Below, piece by piece: positions 59,701 through 64,000 of a DNA stretch of 64,000 bases (within the stretch, counting starts at the first letter, position 1; each line of letters opens with the position of its first letter). The translations under genes and the position numbers were made by a program. Source of the DNA: Dipylidium caninum (lineage: Eukaryota; Platyhelminthes; Cestoda; Cyclophyllidea; Dipylidiidae); the NCBI GenBank assembly GCA_017562135.1, contig QEYB01000221.1:186001-250000 (forward strand), in the 5' to 3' direction. The notes beneath the pieces were generated by a model, which saw nothing but the letters and a program-made list of their open reading frames with translations, searched no databases and was not told where the DNA came from.

Positions 59701-62700
59701 CGGAGATAATCACTGTCCTCAGAACATGAAGCCAAGTTAACGATTCAATAACATCTAGGTTTCTTTTTTTTTCAACCTCGAAAAAGACTTACTCCGTCTC
59801 CACTTCAACTTTGCCTAATAAATCTCGCTTTTTAGCTGTAGAGTTTTTACTCTGTGGACCAACAGATCTGAATGTCGATTAACCGAACAGTAATGTCTAA
59901 TTCTCCCGAATGTTCCTAATATCAGATATTCTGGTTATTTCTTCATACTCAACAAAGTGATATTCTTATCCTCATTTTCTTCTTTATGGAACTTGAAATA
60001 ACTGTTTGTTAGTTAACCTTGAGCACTGCCTTATCCTCTAGTGGCTTTCTTTCCTCATAACCTCGTGCTTACTGCCCTTTCGTCACAAGTAATTATCCTC
60101 CGAATGAGAGGGCTACTTCTGTTAAGAGCTGATTTCCACACTTTTTCTGCTTCAAGTTCTTTTCACTCTCATAAATTATTATTGGATCCACCACACTTAG
60201 CCAACAGTTTCCGTGTCTCTGGATCTATATAAAATAAATTCTTTTGCCTCCTGTCAGCTTGGATTTATGGCTTTCCTTCTTAACAGATGCATTCCCCAAA
60301 CACGGTAGCAGTAAAGTAAGTGAAGATCTCTTAACAGTCTAAATCCGCGCAGATCTAAATGAGAAAACACATCAGAAGATAATGTGCAAACACAAAAGCA
60401 CGTGAAAGTGCGTTACTTTCCGTCTTAATGATTTAGACGCCAGGATGAAACAGTGCAGAGAAGTCTTGGAATGCAGTCAAATTGCTGGAGGAGGACGCTC
60501 CCACGACCAATTACACTGCCTTTTAATCCCATTTTACTCAGTATCATAACAAAGGGCTCGAACCTAATCATGTAGCCCTTTTGCATATTTGCCAGTAAGG
60601 AAACGATGCGACAACCGATGAAAAATCATCACGACTTCCTTTTGGAAAATACCAAGCCTCTCTAGTTTATTCCTAATCCCTCCGTGAATACACTTGTGGT
60701 AATTCTTTTTATGAAATTCCAGAGTTCTAACTTCACTGTCACGTTCTCTAGTATAAGTTTAATCAAGCCTCATGGAGAGTTTGAGTTTTACCCACACTAG
60801 CGCCGAGTATAACAGTGAAGGCAGCACGGGTAATGGATTTTATGTCGCATACTCAGCATGCATGTTCACTTGGAGAAATCTGAGTGTTAATCATTCTCTC
60901 TGCTCAATGTTTCCATGTGCTGCTCATACTTACTTTAAGGCTGTAAGCTTATGCTTTAGCATCAGTCAGAAATGGAGCAATAAATCGCTTGAAAAGAATA
61001 CCGTGGAATGGTCTTTCTTCATTAAAAGAAGGATATTTGTAGGGAATGGTCTAAACAAGTAAGAGTCTTTGAACGAGTAACATAATCTTCAAGATGTGAA
61101 TGGTTCAAAAATGTTCAAGAACATGTTTATTAGCATGAAAATGGCAATATATTTTTTTTAAATGACGAGTGGCCTCTCAAGCACTCATGGTCTCCACCTA
61201 TGAAGCCTCGTGAATTCGATGGTAGAGTTTGTGATTGTTGTACGAGACTATTGAGAATTCTTGGCGGATCATGGGGGAAGATTTATTATTATCTCATAAA
61301 CTTGGTTAGAAGTCCGCAATCACAGTTCCAAGGACCATGCTGCTATGTTTAAGACTTGATTTAAATAAACTGGCAGCAAAAACGTCGAAGAACTGCTTGG
61401 TTACATCCTTTCTCCATTGTTGTCTCAATATGTTTTATCGTTGCGCGCTCTGAGTTAGGTATCGCAGAAGTCATCCTGTCAATGGCAAAAACTGTCATCG
61501 GCCTTTTTTGCGACATCTGAAATGCAAGTTCCCTCGGTGTAAGATCATTAAGCAGCATTCTACTTGAAATTACGCTGCGCAATTGGGATATTCACTGTTT
61601 TAACTACTTTCCGTATAGAGATTTATCTTAAGATAAGGCTGTCGTAAAGCCCATCTTCTTCCCATTTTCTAAATTAAATCAGGGTTTCAAGGTCGTAGAA
61701 CAGAAATTAAAGACACATCACTAGTGAGTCATTTGGATGTGATCTTCTTCTTCATTAATAACTATTCTCCAGGCATAAACTTTGAGGTCTGTCAACTTTG
61801 CCCTCCGTTTCGGTCGTTTGTTATCAATGCATTTCTATGTGTTTCAGTCATTTGCCATTGATGGCTTTTCTCATTCGAATCGCAATACGTCGTTGGCCTT
61901 CCTTGAAACACACACCACTGTTACTTCGCCATGCAGTAGTGGATTCGTGGTGGAAGACTCACTTCTGAAGTGTGTATTCCTCGAGCGTTGTATGAGTGAC
62001 TCGGGAGTCATGGCGCCAGGCCTAAGAAAAGTAGCGGAGAGTCTTCAGGACGCATAGGGAACTGCATAAAAGGTCAAGTGATAAGATAGAACAGAAATAA
62101 AGGAATGCTGAAGGGAGACTTATAGCGCACAGATGAAACAGTCAATTTTTTGTGAACTGTATTTGTGGGAGAATGCCTATTTTCAGCTCTGATGGAGCTC
62201 AGTTTTTGCTTTGGAAAGAACGTATACAACTCGAGGCGTCGAGGTGATGTCTCACTGCATGGATCTCCACTAACAGAAATGGGATGGCAAAGTGTGTTAA
62301 TGCAGTGAAAGTGTCCTGCCACAGGGGCACTTTGGACGCCGGATGCAAATGCAACAAAACATTTAATTGATCGCCTTTATTCCATCCTTTTTCTTATTTA
62401 CAACCGCGAGTAAGTAATGTGATTTTTACAGGGAAACTGAAAGCTTATCAGTAGATGCGAAATTTTACCAGAGAATGAATAGAAACCACTGGACGAACGA
62501 AGTGTATATTTTCAGCGTCTCGAAAGAATCAATCGTGGCTAAAGTACAGTGTGACATTCAACAAAATTCTACGTAGTAACACGGCTTTTACCAGCACTGA
62601 AATTGACAATTAGATAAGGCCAAGCTTAGCTAAATTTTAAGTCCAATGCGTCCACCTCGAAATCAACTTTTCGGTGAATTTGATGTAATTTGGACAAAGC

Positions 62701-63048
62701 GCGAGTACGCCGTCTAGCATGACAGTGTACGTCTCTTGTTTTTTTCCACAAATCCGTTTGAGACCGTTTTTAGCATCCTTTGGGGAAGACATTTGTCACA
62801 ATATTTCCATTAAGCACTGTGGATGGACCAAAGTGCTCCCTGACTATTTTTAGCCATAACGTTGTGCGATATAAATGTAAAAACGTGTTTATTTTAACCG
62901 TTTAATGGTGTGTCTTAGTCATGAATTGGGAGATTTAATTACAAAGAGGATAGGTGTAAAAGTGGCAATAGAGAGGTTCTGCTTCGTGAATACAAATTTT
63001 TCGGTGAGAGTCAGACCAATTTCGTCCTCAGAAAACAAATGCCAAAAC

Positions 63049-63139
63049 GATGAGGTAAACACAAGGCATACGGATGTAGGCTGATGTTAACTGTGACAAA
63101 AATCGAACTTCCTCCCGCAAGATGAGGTAAACACAAGGC
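63049..63139. repeat. 19-bp direct repeat, 72 bp apart
   Basis: gatgaggtaaacacaaggc occurs at 63049-63067 and 63121-63139. On the minus strand both copies read ALCLPH in the same open frame, so the spacing keeps frame. Confidence 0.8.
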
Positions 63140-63608
63140 TGATGTGCAATAGGCCCTGAGATCGACAAAATGAAGTAATTCCTCCTCAGGGACGGCATAC
63201 TCGAAGGGGACTGAGTTGTGGCACCATTTCGATACACAGTGATTGTGAATTCCCGTTTGAGCACACTTAAGGGGTAAACGAAGGGCCTCCAGATCAATTG
63301 AATCGTCTAGCACACTCCTATTTTTCGAATCCAAAATTATATTCCTCTTTTGTGCCTTATGAGGCGTCTGTAATATTATAAAAAAGCGCATCATTAATAA
63401 ATTCATCGTAGAGTGCATGGGGCCTTTCAAGCTTGCCAAAATGCCCTTCTTTCCTAGCTAAAACGGATCACCAGAGAGGATGGAATTAGTCCTTCCCAGG
63501 TAACGAAAGTTCGTGTTGAAGAGAAGAGGAAAAGTGATGGACCAAATGCTTTCTTTTGAGGCCTTATTGGCAGGACAAAAATAAATGCTAAATACACTTT
63601 TATTTCAG

Positions 63609-63719
63609 ATATTATTACTCGGCGACGCGTTTGTGGGGAAAACGTCCTTGCTGATTCGTTTCAAGGACAAGACTTTCCTTAAAGGAAGCTACATTTCTAC
63701 AGTTGGGATTGATTACAAG
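63609..63719 (+). CDS. Rab GTPase internal exon, Rab26/Rab37-like (partial gene)
   Basis: A 37-codon exon ([20 protein letters not shown] through [15 protein letters not shown]) flanked by TTTCAG and AAG|GTAGCG, phase 0 at both ends. GDAFVGKT is the P-loop that binds nucleotide phosphates; STVGIDY is switch I with its Mg-coordinating Thr. RFKD-x2-FL-x2-[ST]-[YF]-IST-VGID is typical of Rab26/Rab37, regulators of secretory granule traffic. The first Gly of the usual S-G-V-G is replaced by Phe. The remaining exons (WDTAGQE, NKxD, prenylation tail) are not in the window, and the 5' exon was not found. Confidence 0.88.
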
Positions 63720-64000
63720 GTAGCGTATTCCTTTGTTCAACTCTCCAATTCGCCCACTAAATGTTGCTTTCCTCGCTGTAACTCTCTAGAGGTACGAAAG
63801 ACCTCCTCGTCGCGACTCCCAGAAATTTGCCTACAAAAGTGTAATAGTTGCATAAATTCTGAAATTAGGTAAAGTCCTTCAAGGGATCCCTACATTTCTC
63901 TTCTCCACCTTTCTGAAAGCCCTCGTTCATGCCTTGAATTCAGCTGGGAGGCAGAGAGACTCGAAACCCATCATCGGGCAGTTGCATTGTAATTCTTATG
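63720..64000 (+). other. Start of the next Rab intron
   Basis: Begins GTAGCG after the exon. No following exon with the WDTAGQE motif occurs before the window ends. Confidence 0.75.

Larger units (their letters stand above)
56120..63608. other. Intergenic region before the Rab gene
   Basis: No gene recognised in about 7.5 kb. It should hold the REPS-like 3' UTR (first AATAAA at 56743) and probably 5' exons of the Rab gene, which I could not identify. Two minus-strand frames (61361-61582 and 63011-63419) look more protein-like than the rest but match nothing I know. Confidence 0.55.

Noticed and set aside
63481..63500. CCCAG|GTAACG as donor of a Rab 5' exon (ATG at 63479)
   Set aside because: It would enter the Rab exon in phase 2, whereas the P-loop frame needs phase 0.
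1..64000. A novel defence system, CRISPR array, operon, virus or transposon
   Set aside because: The window is ordinary intron-rich animal DNA. No repeat-spacer array, transposase, reverse transcriptase, capsid or long terminal repeat could be seen, and no tRNA with a proper T-loop was found by eye.

Overview
This is a window of an intron-rich animal genome, AT-rich in its non-coding parts. Three genes can be supported. A 30-exon NAD(P)H-dependent glutamate synthase (GOGAT) fills about 13.1-46.0 kb on the minus strand. A six-exon EH-domain protein of the REPS (RalBP1-associated Eps domain) type lies on the plus strand at 49.0-56.1 kb. One exon of a Rab GTPase, closest in motif to Rab26/Rab37, lies on the plus strand at 63.6 kb, and its gene runs out of the window. 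A REPS protein and a Rab26/37-type Rab point to a metazoan. A fused GOGAT is known from several invertebrate lineages and is missing in vertebrates, so the source is an invertebrate. A flatworm is my guess from composition and intron style, but nothing here proves it.

Layout. 1-13.1 kb: no gene recognised, only short unconvincing ORFs, two GC-rich hairpins near 0.9 kb and a small tandem duplication. 13.1-46.0 kb: GOGAT. I joined its exons by reading splice sites and phases at every junction. The model has 29 introns of about 69 bp to 5.6 kb and encodes about 2,274 residues. In order it carries an N-terminal Ntn-type glutaminase domain, a central domain, the FMN/glutamate synthase domain with a 3Fe-4S cluster, the alpha-subunit C-terminal beta-helix, and a fused beta subunit with 4Fe-4S cysteines, FAD site and NAD(P)H site. 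Every junction keeps frame except inside exon 8, where the sequence is out by +2 (or -1) near 40,736-40,750. 46.0-49.0 kb: divergent intergenic region; its GOGAT side holds four CCAAT boxes in 93 bp and a TATA-like element. 49.0-56.1 kb: the REPS-like gene. 56.1-63.6 kb: no convincing gene. 63.6-64.0 kb: Rab exon and the start of its next intron.

The three genes do not form a pathway. GOGAT makes two glutamates from glutamine and 2-oxoglutarate using reduced pyridine nucleotide. REPS-type proteins act as endocytic adaptors linked to Ral signalling, and Rab26/37 act in secretory-vesicle traffic. I found no tRNA, rRNA, CRISPR array, virus or intact transposon.
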